Assembly (NCBI GenBank): GCA_021413535.1 | Contig: JAIOQF010000352.1 | Coordinates: 1-16,635 of the forward strand | Length of the DNA: 16,635 nucleotides | Source of the DNA: Verrucomicrobiota bacterium | Lineage (GTDB): Bacteria; Verrucomicrobiota; Verrucomicrobiia; Verrucomicrobiales; Verrucomicrobiaceae | Direction of reading: 5' to 3' | Shown: one piece after another, positions 1 through 6,740 of the stretch | How the letters are laid out: each line of letters starts with the position of its first letter | How positions within the stretch are numbered: the stretch's first letter is position 1 | Notes under the pieces: model-generated | The model's input: only the letters and a program-made list of their open reading frames with translations | Databases searched by the model: none | Told to the model about the DNA's origin: nothing | Made by a program: the position numbers and the translations under genes

Positions 1-700
1 AATTGAACGGCGAGGATCCCTTGCCCTTGTTCACATGCGTGGCTCGTATCGCTATTTCCTGGTGGGAAGCGCCTTCTTGGATCAGTCGTGTGGTGAAGTC
101 CGCCTGAAATCCGAAACCGAAGGCGTAAGAGTGCCATCGCAGAACATGCTTGCGCAAATGTAGGGCGCAGCCATTGTAGTAGTGGATGGAGTTTCCGCTG
201 AAAAGATTGACCAAAAACGTATAGAACTTTGATATCGCGATTCTCAATCCACTCTTTCCGGTCAGTTTCTGATGATAAGGAATGATGATATCAGCCTGTC
301 CCATCATCTTGAAAATAGCCACCATGGTTTCCTGTGGCTCGACATTATCGCCACAGACCATCCGGTAGTATTTTCCTTTTCCAAGAAAAGCTCCGTTTAC
401 ATAGGTTCGTGAGACACCGATATTTGTCGGATTCCGATGGTGGCGAATAGGGAGTTCAGGATGGATCCGTTGAAATTCAGCGATCCTGCTGGAGGTTCCG
501 TCAGTCGAGCCATCGTCCATCACTAGAACCTCATAGGAGCAACCGATTTCCTTCATGGCTCCGGCGATGGTCTGGAGGGTGCCGGTGATATTGGCTTCTT
601 CGTTCTTGCAGGGGACGACGATCGTGAGCGTAATCGAGTCCGCTTCGCCTGGTGGATTGACTTCTGACGAGCCGTTCGATGGTGGATGCGGTTCTGACAT
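1..700 (-). CDS. Family 2 glycosyltransferase, DPM1/GtrB-like (3' end cut by window edge)
   Basis: This reading frame has no stop in the window; 233 codons are visible. It starts at the ATG at 700, seven bases after the methyltransferase stop. After a proline-rich stretch of about 20 residues comes a GT-A fold: a beta strand with TIVVPCKNEEANI (residues 26-38), the nucleotide-binding MDDGSTDGT (61-69), and CGDN (116-119) where the metal-binding acidic motif is expected. Residues 155-190 (SKFYTFLVNLFSG, then NGCALHLRKHVL) resemble polyprenyl-phosphate sugar synthases of the DPM1/GtrB type. Such enzymes move a sugar from a nucleotide donor to a lipid phosphate on the inner membrane face. Any C-terminal membrane segments lie outside the window. 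GtrA is encoded in the same operon, which fits a GtrA/GtrB-like partnership. Family 2 membership is secure; the lipid acceptor is inferred. Confidence 0.88.
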   Translation of the reverse strand, partial: MSEPHPPSNGSSEVNPPGEADSITLTIVVPCKNEEANITGTLQTIAGAMKEIGCSYEVLVMDDGSTDGTSSRIAEFQRIHPELPIRHHRNPTNIGVSRTYVNGAFLGKGKYYRMVCGDNVEPQETMVAIFKMMGQADIIIPYHQKLTGKSGLRIAISKFYTFLVNLFSGNSIHYYNGCALHLRKHVLRWHSYAFGFGFQADFTTRLIQEGASHQEIAIRATHVNKGKGSSPFN

Positions 701-707
701 GGGGGAA

Positions 708-1370
708 TTATTCAAAATAAATGCAATCGTAGTCGCCACGGTAACCGCATTTGTCAAAAACCCATTGCCATTCCTCGGGTGTGAAAAAACATTCGCAGGT
801 CAGCTGCCAATACATCAGATTCACTTTCTCCCGTTCATTGCGATAGGAGTCGTTAACGACAAACTTGTGTTTCTTTCCGACCCGCTCAATTTCGCGCAGG
901 GCTTTCTCCAGATCGGGAAGGCGCAAGTTGTGCAGAGTATTGATGGAGACGACGAGATCAAAGCTGTTGTCCGGGTAGGGGAGTGAAGTGGCGTTGCCTT
1001 GGATGAGGCGGCCCTTCACCTCGGGCATGGCGTTGGCAATCGCGTAATGGGATACATCGAGTCCAAAAGCCTCGGATTCAGGCAACACCTTCATGAAATC
1101 ATGCACCAGAAAACCCTTGGCACAGCCGATGTCGAGGATGCGTGCGCCGGGCTTGAGATCGTAATGTTTGACCAAAGCCTTGGCGATCTCGACCCATCGT
1201 CCGTCGTAACGAAATCCGCCGTAGCCGAACTTGCGATCGCCGTCGAAATATTCTATGTCGAAGCGCTTGGATATCTCGGCGCATTCAGCCTTGTCGTTTT
1301 CCACCACGCGCTGGACATAATTGCGCTTGGTGGCGTTGTGAACGCGGGAAATGATATCAAGATGAGCCAT
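708..1370 (-). CDS. Class I SAM-dependent methyltransferase
   Basis: This 220-residue protein is a Rossmann-fold methyltransferase of the Methyltransf_11 type. Motif I is ILDIGCAKGF (78-87), the acidic residue that binds the SAM ribose is D105 in GLDVS, and motif IV is NSFDLVVSINTLHNL (135-149). Upstream of the fold lies a conserved-looking segment rich in Gly, Tyr and Arg (GYGGFRYDGRW, 49-59), which I associate from memory with methyltransferases of polysaccharide loci. The ATG at 1370 lies five bases after the transketolase C-terminal subunit stop, so the two are co-transcribed. It probably methylates the sugar made here or its precursor (O- or C-methylation). Substrate and methylated atom cannot be told from the sequence. 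No Shine-Dalgarno site is visible. Confidence 0.9.
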   Translation of the reverse strand: MAHLDIISRVHNATKRNYVQRVVENDKAECAEISKRFDIEYFDGDRKFGYGGFRYDGRWVEIAKALVKHYDLKPGARILDIGCAKGFLVHDFMKVLPESEAFGLDVSHYAIANAMPEVKGRLIQGNATSLPYPDNSFDLVVSINTLHNLRLPDLEKALREIERVGKKHKFVVNDSYRNEREKVNLMYWQLTCECFFTPEEWQWVFDKCGYRGDYDCIYFE

Positions 1371-1375
1371 GCGAA

Positions 1376-2293
1376 TTACGCGTAGATTTGCTGATACATT
1401 AATTCCGGGTGCAGGCCGTGTTGCTTAAGCAGGTCGCCGTGGCTGCCATAGAAATGGATGAACTGATCCTGCAACGAAAAGGTGTGCAGTTTGCACTTCG
1501 CGCCGCTTTCGTAGGCAAGGGCCTTGGTTTGCATCGCGAGACCAGCCTGTGATGAATGTTCCTCGACCACGATCACACGGTCGTATTTCTGTAAAATACT
1601 TACGATACCTTCCTGGTCGAGTGGCTTAATGGTGTGGATGGAATAAGCCGCGACCTGCCCGCCCTGTTCCTGCTCGATCTTGGCGACGAGTTCCAGCGTC
1701 ATCTTGGTGATGATGCCATATGACAAGACCGCCGTGCCGCTGCCGGCCTTGATGCAACGAGCTTTGCCAAACTGGAAGGCATCTGGTGCGTTTGCCGTCA
1801 GCACAGGTTCGCCGGCCTTGCCCATGCGGAGATACATCGGGCCTTGGTGTTTCGCGCAGACCCAAGTTGCCGCCTCGGCTTCGAGCGGGTCGCACGGCGC
1901 GAGGATGCTCATGTTCGGCAACGCACTCATGATGGCGATGTCTTCCTGCGCGTGATGCGTGCCACCGAGCACGGAGTAGGTCACGCCGCCGCCGATTCCG
2001 ACAACCGTGACGGGCAGGTTTTGATAGCAGAGATCCACCCGAATCTGTTCAAACGGACGATACAGTGCAAATGTCGCGATGGTGTAGGCAAATGGCTTCA
2101 TGCCGCGCATCGCCAACCCGGCGCAGAAACCGATCATCGCCTGCTCGGCGACGCCCACGTTCATGAAGCGATCGGGAAATTCCTCGCGATACTGATTCAT
2201 GCTGCCAGCGGGCGAGATGTCAGCGACCACGATACAGATTTTCGGGTCTGCCTTGGCCACTTGGTAAAGTATGCGAGAAAAGGTGTCTCTCAT
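1376..2293 (-). CDS. Transketolase, C-terminal subunit (split transketolase)
   Basis: This 305-residue protein carries the pyrimidine-binding and C-terminal domains of a thiamine-diphosphate transketolase. GVAEQ (47-51) contains the glutamate (E50) that activates the cofactor; FALYRPFEQIR (75-85) and GGTHHAQEDIAIM (110-122) are typical of the family. The C-terminal transketolase domain follows from about residue 185. Its ATG overlaps the stop of the N-terminal subunit by four bases (ATGA, 2290-2293), so the halves are translationally coupled and probably form one enzyme. Split transketolases are common in archaea and in polysaccharide or secondary-metabolite loci. It may supply sedoheptulose 7-phosphate, or add a two-carbon ketol unit to a sugar intermediate. 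The family is certain; the substrate is inferred. Confidence 0.93.
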   Translation of the reverse strand: MRDTFSRILYQVAKADPKICIVVADISPAGSMNQYREEFPDRFMNVGVAEQAMIGFCAGLAMRGMKPFAYTIATFALYRPFEQIRVDLCYQNLPVTVVGIGGGVTYSVLGGTHHAQEDIAIMSALPNMSILAPCDPLEAEAATWVCAKHQGPMYLRMGKAGEPVLTANAPDAFQFGKARCIKAGSGTAVLSYGIITKMTLELVAKIEQEQGGQVAAYSIHTIKPLDQEGIVSILQKYDRVIVVEEHSSQAGLAMQTKALAYESGAKCKLHTFSLQDQFIHFYGSHGDLLKQHGLHPELMYQQIYA

Positions 2294-3120
2294 GAGTGAT
2301 AAGCGGAATTGAGTTCGTCCATTCCCTGCTGATATTCCTGAGGGTTTGGTGAGCGATAATGCCAGATAGGAACGTTCTCCATGTAGCTCACGCCTTTCCC
2401 TTTGATTGTGCGCGCGCCGATCATCATGGGTTTGTCGCCCCGGCGAGCTGCGATGGTGTCATGCACCGCCTGGGGATCGTGTCCGTCTATTTCGTGCGCT
2501 TCCCAGCCGAAAGCGCGCGCTTTCTCTCCGAATGGATAAAAATTCGGTAGAATCTTGCTAGTCTGACCAAGGGATTGAAAATCGTTCAGGTCCGCCACTG
2601 CGACGATGTTTTTTACGCCAAGGCTTGGAGCGAGCAGCATCGCTTCCCATACTGAGCCCTCCTCCATCTCGCCGTCGCTCAGAACCACATAGATCACGCG
2701 GTCTTGTTTCTGAATGTTGTCCGCTAAAGCCATGCCTATTCCGAGGGCAAGACCATGACCGAGCGAACCAGTCGAAGCCTCGATGCCTGGCAATCTGTAA
2801 TCCGGATGTGTTGCGTATTTACCGCCGGGCTGGCAGTATAGATCTAATTCCTCTGGCTTGATCACGCCGAGTTGTTCCAAGACAGCATATTGTGCCATTG
2901 AGCCATGTCCCTTGGACAGGATAAACGTGTCCGGCGAGTTGCCCGTCGAGTCGCGCCGCATGAGGCTGTGATAAATCGTGTCTACAATCTCAAGGCACGA
3001 ATAAGCACTGGCAATGTGAAGCGCACTAATTTTTTGGGAAACTTCAAGAATTCGTTTGCGCATCTGCCAGCAGCGCGTTCGGGACGCTGCTGCATCAAGC
3101 TTTGGTTTGATAGCTGTCAT
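2290..3120 (-). CDS. Transketolase, N-terminal subunit (split transketolase)
   Basis: This is the diphosphate-binding half of transketolase. Numbered from the chosen start, it shows FILSKGHGS (66-74), the ThDP/metal motif LSDGEMEEG (147-155) with its partner asparagine in DLND (177-180), and STGSLGHGL (116-124). The usual GDG of the motif is SDG here. I chose the ATG at 3120, which gives 276 residues, the usual length of this subunit. The frame stays open to a TTG at 3204 and has another ATG at 3159, but the extra N-terminal residues do not look like the family, and 3204 falls in a candidate -10 box. A start at 3159 remains possible. It follows a 132-base gap after gtrA and is coupled by ATGA to the C-terminal subunit. 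Confidence 0.92.
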   Translation of the reverse strand: MTAIKPKLDAAASRTRCWQMRKRILEVSQKISALHIASAYSCLEIVDTIYHSLMRRDSTGNSPDTFILSKGHGSMAQYAVLEQLGVIKPEELDLYCQPGGKYATHPDYRLPGIEASTGSLGHGLALGIGMALADNIQKQDRVIYVVLSDGEMEEGSVWEAMLLAPSLGVKNIVAVADLNDFQSLGQTSKILPNFYPFGEKARAFGWEAHEIDGHDPQAVHDTIAARRGDKPMMIGARTIKGKGVSYMENVPIWHYRSPNPQEYQQGMDELNSAYHS

Positions 3121-3203
3121 TTGCTCGAATCGATTTTTTAAATTACTGCTGCATATCATTCTATGCGTGGCTGCTTCCACAGCAGATCGTCCAATTTGAG
3201 TCA

Positions 3204-3229
3204 ATCATAGCATGTTCAGAAAAAGTCAA
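3204..3229 (-). promoter_or_regulatory. Candidate internal promoter before the split transketolase
   Basis: Read on the minus strand, TTGACT (3229-3224) and TATGAT (3209-3204) resemble -35 and -10 boxes. They are 14 bases apart, shorter than the usual 16-18, which weakens the call. They sit in the only sizeable gap (3121-3252) of the leftward operon. A start near 3197 would leave a leader of about 40-80 bases before the ATG candidates at 3159 and 3120. It would let transketolase, methyltransferase and glycosyltransferase be expressed apart from the upstream genes. Confidence 0.3.
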
Positions 3230-3252
3230 CTCATGGGTTGGGTCGGGCGATG

Positions 3253-3678
3253 TCATGACTCAGCTGGAGGATGCTTGGCGCGCCAGACCCATAGGAAATT
3301 GGTGGCCATGCTGACGCCAGTGGAAAGGCCCACGGCCAGGATCGCTGCGAGAAGATGATTTACTCCGAAATGATTGAGGAGGTTGGTGGCGATCCACCAC
3401 ACCGCCGAGGCCCCGGCATTGGCGACATGGTAATGCCCGAGCCGACGCCAGCACATCGCGTGGGTGGCGAAGACCCATTTTTCATTTACATAAAAACGGA
3501 GCAGGGTGCTGGCCTCAATGGTCAGCAAGGTGCCAATCATTACACTGGACCCGATCAAATCGACGAAGATGTAAAGAAAGAACGTGGAAAGGCCCAAAAA
3601 GATCAGGCCAGCGATCAGCCATCGCAGGAGTGGAACGGCAAGAGCCCGTTTTGGCCAGATACGGAGGAAGGAAATCAT
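3253..3678 (-). CDS. GtrA-like small membrane protein
   Basis: This 141-residue protein is almost entirely hydrophobic. Four membrane segments are visible at about 17-37, 43-64, 80-101 and 106-131, with RFYVNEKWVF (61-70) between the second and third and TNFLWVWR (126-133) at the end. The latter two patterns are typical of the GtrA family (PF04138). Family members are thought to flip polyprenyl-phosphate sugars, or otherwise support their use, during O-antigen modification and cell-wall glycosylation. The ATG shares one base with the TAA of the upstream SDR (TAATG at 3676-3680). A DPM1/GtrB-like glycosyltransferase lies at the far end of the same operon. Family assignment is strong; a flippase role is inferred. 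Confidence 0.85.
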   Translation of the reverse strand: MISFLRIWPKRALAVPLLRWLIAGLIFLGLSTFFLYIFVDLIGSSVMIGTLLTIEASTLLRFYVNEKWVFATHAMCWRRLGHYHVANAGASAVWWIATNLLNHFGVNHLLAAILAVGLSTGVSMATNFLWVWRAKHPPAES

Positions 3679-4574
3679 TATGCTTGGTTTCGACGCAGCT
3701 CCGAGATGGTTTGAGCGAGACCAGTATCGAGAGGAATCGCGGTGTGAGCAGGAAAAGCCTGACGAAGCGAATCGGTGTCGAAACGGCGATGCGTGACGGA
3801 TCCGCTGCGGGGGAGTGACTCGATGGTGATGCTGCCGCCCAGCAAATGATTAATTTTTGCCGCCAATTGAGCGAAGGTCACGCATTGTCCGCTCACCAAG
3901 TTAAGAGTTCCGCTGCTGAGATGGTGTAACGCTTGCACGGTTAATTCAATGACATCGTCGATGCAGACATGGTCGCGTGTCTCCTCACCAGCTCCGAAGA
4001 GTTTAATTTTCCCTTCGGTGAGCGCAGTGCGGAGGAAGCGGTTCGGACCGTAACTGTTGTGCGTGTCTCCGGCACCGTAGATCGCGCAAGGGCGCAGAAT
4101 GCAGAATGGAATTCGCTGCTGAGTGGTAACTTGAGCTAAAGCCAATTCGCGGGCGAGGTGCATCACCCCGTATAAATCGCTCGGGGCAGCCGGTGTGGAT
4201 TCGCTGACATCAGGATGACGCGAATCGTAAACGGCATCGGAGCTGAAATAGATCAGATGGGCGCAAGGCTGCAGGGCAACGGCGTTGACAACTTGCTCAG
4301 CCATGCACAAGTTTCTGATTAGTGTGGCAGTGTCGCGCCCCTTGTCCGGCGTGAGTCCGGCGGTCATCACGACGGCGTCGGTTGATTGTAATTGCGCGGC
4401 GAGGATCTGTCCGGCGGTGGGAAGTGTCAGATCAAGCTCTTGACTCGAAATCGCCAAGACTGGAATTTTACTCACAGTCAGTTTTATGGCCAGTGCTCTA
4501 GCGATGAATCCGTGCGCGCCGAGAATGACGACGCGCGACGGAGGGACGGATGAAGGATTGAGGTGGGTCAGCAT
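3678..4574 (-). CDS. Atypical extended SDR (sugar epimerase/dehydratase family), YGVMH active site
   Basis: This 298-residue Rossmann protein begins with GAHGFIA (19-25), a GxxGxxA form of the NAD-binding glycine motif. SSDAVY (111-116) supplies the SDR serine, LRPCAIYG (160-167) and NSYGPNRF (173-180) form the sugar-nucleotide side, and GEETRDHVCIDDV (196-208) is the usual extended-SDR segment. The catalytic YxxxK is YGVMH (135-139): tyrosine stays, lysine is histidine. Its closest relative in the window is the SDR at 5849-6733, which shares the MLTH start, SSDAVY, GVMHLARE and YGPNRF. The two flank the UGDH-like gene, whose end overlaps this gene's ATG by seven bases (4568-4574). It probably acts on a nucleotide or phospho-sugar; whether it oxidises, reduces or epimerises is unknown. 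Confidence 0.85.
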   Translation of the reverse strand: MLTHLNPSSVPPSRVVILGAHGFIARALAIKLTVSKIPVLAISSQELDLTLPTAGQILAAQLQSTDAVVMTAGLTPDKGRDTATLIRNLCMAEQVVNAVALQPCAHLIYFSSDAVYDSRHPDVSESTPAAPSDLYGVMHLARELALAQVTTQQRIPFCILRPCAIYGAGDTHNSYGPNRFLRTALTEGKIKLFGAGEETRDHVCIDDVIELTVQALHHLSSGTLNLVSGQCVTFAQLAAKINHLLGGSITIESLPRSGSVTHRRFDTDSLRQAFPAHTAIPLDTGLAQTISELRRNQA

Positions 4575-5845
4575 CCGAGTCGGTGATAGGTGAGGTCGAG
4601 CGAGCGGCAGTCTTGTTCATTAAGCGCTGCGTAAGGATCGATGACGAGTCGGCCCTTGAGACGGGCTTTAATTTCGGCGGTAGGGATGGCGCTGTATTGC
4701 TGCCACGGTGTCATGATTAGCAGCGTGTCCGCTCCATCGAGCGCACCTTGCGGCGCAGCACAGATTTTCACGTGGGGAAAATCGAAAGGCGAGATGATGG
4801 CGGCGGGATCGTGAGCCTGGATGCGGCAGTGACTGAGCGTGCGGATGAGTTCGATCGACGGTGAGTTTTTTATTGAATGAGTGTCCTGCTTATAAGCGAG
4901 ACCCCAGACGGCGATGAGTGGATTCGGATTGTGATCGAGAAGCTCTCGTTGAACTCGGCGGAGCACCCAGTCACGCCGGTGGACGCTGTTAGCCTGCCAG
5001 GCGGCGGCGACTCCGTCATCAGTGCCGTGACGCGCCGCGAGTTGACGAACGGTGACGAGATCGCGTTCGAGGTTGCCACCGGCGATGCCGAGTCCGGGTT
5101 TTAAATAGGCGTGCGGGCCAATGCGTTTATCGAGCCGCAGCGCCGGGGCGATTTCATTCCAGTCTGCACCAATAGCTTCGCAGACTTCAGCGAGAGTGTT
5201 CGTGGTTGAGACTGTGGAGACGAGGAAAAAGTTGATGGCGATCTTGGCCAGTTCGGCGCTCTCCAGACGCATGACGAGCACGGGACACTTGAATGCGGTG
5301 TGCCATTCGGCGAAACCGGCGGGCAACGGAGTCGTCGGATCAAGCGCGCCGACAATGAAGCGCTCGGGTTCCATGGCGCGCTGAACGGCGGCACCGAAGA
5401 TCAATGTCTCCACTTGATAATAGAATAAGCGAATCTTCACGTCAGGGCGCTTCTCGAGATCGGCGACGAGCTGGCGCGTGTAACCCGGCGAAACTTGGCT
5501 TAGCAGCACGACAGTGGTTCCGGCGGCCAGGGCTGGCGCAGTGTCGTAAATGAGTTTCGTCAGCGGAGCCGTATCGCTTTCATTGCGCTCGTTGGTGCGG
5601 GTGTCGAGTGCATAGAAGACCAAGTCACACTGCGCGAGATTTGCAGCATCGGCGGTGTAATGCAGGCGGGCGCGATGAGTGGTGAAGAGTTCTTTGAAGC
5701 CCGGTTCTTCGATAGGGAAATTTCCTGCGGCGCATTGGGCGGCGAGTGCGGGATCGGGATCGTAGGCAATTACATCAAAGCCTTTAGCTGCAGTGGCTAG
5801 GCTGTAGTTCAGGCCGAGGTGGGAGAGTCCGATGAATCCGATCAT
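4568..5845 (-). CDS. UDP-glucose/GDP-mannose dehydrogenase-like protein lacking the catalytic cysteine
   Basis: This 425-residue protein has the full three-domain layout of the UDP-glucose dehydrogenase family: an N-terminal Rossmann fold (IGFIGLSHLGL, 2-12), LLSQVSPGYTR (114-124), a central dimer helix with AELAKIAINFF (197-207, keeping the family lysine K201 and asparagine N205), and a C-terminal UDP-binding Rossmann domain from about 305 (VWGLAYKQDTHSIKNSPS). The active-site block, normally PGFGFGGSCFPKD, is PGLGIAGGNLERD (250-262): the nucleophilic cysteine is N258 and the lysine R261, while D262 is kept. Without the thiol the usual two-step oxidation to a uronic acid should fail. It may catalyse only the alcohol-to-aldehyde step, use another substrate, or bind without catalysis. 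It starts three bases after the upstream SDR. Confidence 0.88.
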   Translation of the reverse strand: MIGFIGLSHLGLNYSLATAAKGFDVIAYDPDPALAAQCAAGNFPIEEPGFKELFTTHRARLHYTADAANLAQCDLVFYALDTRTNERNESDTAPLTKLIYDTAPALAAGTTVVLLSQVSPGYTRQLVADLEKRPDVKIRLFYYQVETLIFGAAVQRAMEPERFIVGALDPTTPLPAGFAEWHTAFKCPVLVMRLESAELAKIAINFFLVSTVSTTNTLAEVCEAIGADWNEIAPALRLDKRIGPHAYLKPGLGIAGGNLERDLVTVRQLAARHGTDDGVAAAWQANSVHRRDWVLRRVQRELLDHNPNPLIAVWGLAYKQDTHSIKNSPSIELIRTLSHCRIQAHDPAAIISPFDFPHVKICAAPQGALDGADTLLIMTPWQQYSAIPTAEIKARLKGRLVIDPYAALNEQDCRSLDLTYHRLGC

Positions 5846-5848
5846 AGG

Positions 5849-6733
5849 TCAGGCTTTTTTAGTGGCGGTGCAGTCGCGGGTTAGGCCATCGCGCCAGTAA
5901 GTGAATTGGAAATCGGGAAATGCCGTGAGTGCGGCCGAGGGCGCGAAGGGCCGGTAGCCATCGTGTGGCATCGGGCCGGAACGCGGCGAGCCTTTGATTG
6001 CCACTCGGGATGGAAATTGCGCAGCGCAAAATTCGGCGAGCTCACGGAAAGAAACAACTTCACCAGAGGTGGCATTGACGGTGCCGACACTGCGGTGTTT
6101 CACTATTAGCGAAGCGAGTTCGGCGATGTCTTCAACCGCAACGTGGTCGCGGCGCTCTTCGCCCTCGCCGAATAGAATGATCTCTTTTCCCTTGGCAGCG
6201 AGGCGACGAAAGCGGTTTGGGCCATAACCGTTGTGGGGATCGTCAAGACCGTAAACGAGGGTGGGCCGAAGGAGCGCGAGCGGGCCGACATAAGCGGAGC
6301 GTAGCATCACCTCACGGGCGAGGTGCATGACACCATGCAGACTGCCGGGTTCGGCGCAGGATGTTTCACTGAGCGGCTCGGGGTTGTCTTTATAGACTGC
6401 GTCGGAACTGACGTAAATGACGTGGTTCACTGGTTGCCCCTGGAGTGCAGCGCACACGACTTCTCCCATGCGGAGGTTTTCGATTAGCATGGCCGGATTC
6501 TTCACCGGAGCCTTGGCGGAAACGAAAATTAAAGTGTCATCAGGCTGGAGCGCGGCGCTCAATGAGCCCGAGGCACCGGGCGATAGCAGGTCGAAAGTCG
6601 AGCGGCCGATTGCGAGCGTGGGGATGTTTTCTTTTTCCAAGCGGCGACGGATGGCTCCGCCGATGAACCCCCCGGCTCCGAGCACAACGGCGCGGGATGG
6701 TTTGCGCGCGGATGAGTGAAGATGAGTAAGCAT
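5849..6733 (-). CDS. Atypical extended SDR (sugar epimerase/dehydratase family), HGVMH active site
   Basis: This 294-residue paralogue of the SDR at 3678-4574 begins with GAGGFIGGA (19-27), a normal NAD-binding glycine motif. SSDAVY (109-114), LLRPTLVYG (154-162), NGYGPNRF (168-175) and GEERRDHVAVEDI (191-203) follow in family order. At the catalytic site the tyrosine and lysine of YxxxK are both histidine: HGVMH (133-137), in SLHGVMHLARE. An upstream in-frame TTG at 6766 would add 11 residues overlapping the Gfo/Idh gene. I chose the ATG at 6733 because the product then begins MLTH like its paralogue and the gene starts seven bases after the upstream stop. The doubly changed site points to a different reaction or a dependence on partner proteins, perhaps the UGDH-like product three bases downstream. 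Confidence 0.85.
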   Translation of the reverse strand: MLTHLHSSARKPSRAVVLGAGGFIGGAIRRRLEKENIPTLAIGRSTFDLLSPGASGSLSAALQPDDTLIFVSAKAPVKNPAMLIENLRMGEVVCAALQGQPVNHVIYVSSDAVYKDNPEPLSETSCAEPGSLHGVMHLAREVMLRSAYVGPLALLRPTLVYGLDDPHNGYGPNRFRRLAAKGKEIILFGEGEERRDHVAVEDIAELASLIVKHRSVGTVNATSGEVVSFRELAEFCAAQFPSRVAIKGSPRSGPMPHDGYRPFAPSAALTAFPDFQFTYWRDGLTRDCTATKKA

Positions 6734-6740
6734 GGGCGCG

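Noticed and set aside
555..986. A 143-codon plus-strand reading frame
   Set aside because: It lies antisense to the glycosyltransferase and methyltransferase, both of which have clear catalytic motifs.
3205..3252. A terminator after gtrA (CAAC/GTTG stem followed by five T on the minus strand)
   Set aside because: The stem has only four base pairs and is AT-balanced; too weak to call.
4568..5845. Calling the UGDH-like gene a working UDP-glucose 6-dehydrogenase for uronic acid synthesis
   Set aside because: The catalytic cysteine is replaced by asparagine, so the standard reaction cannot be assumed.
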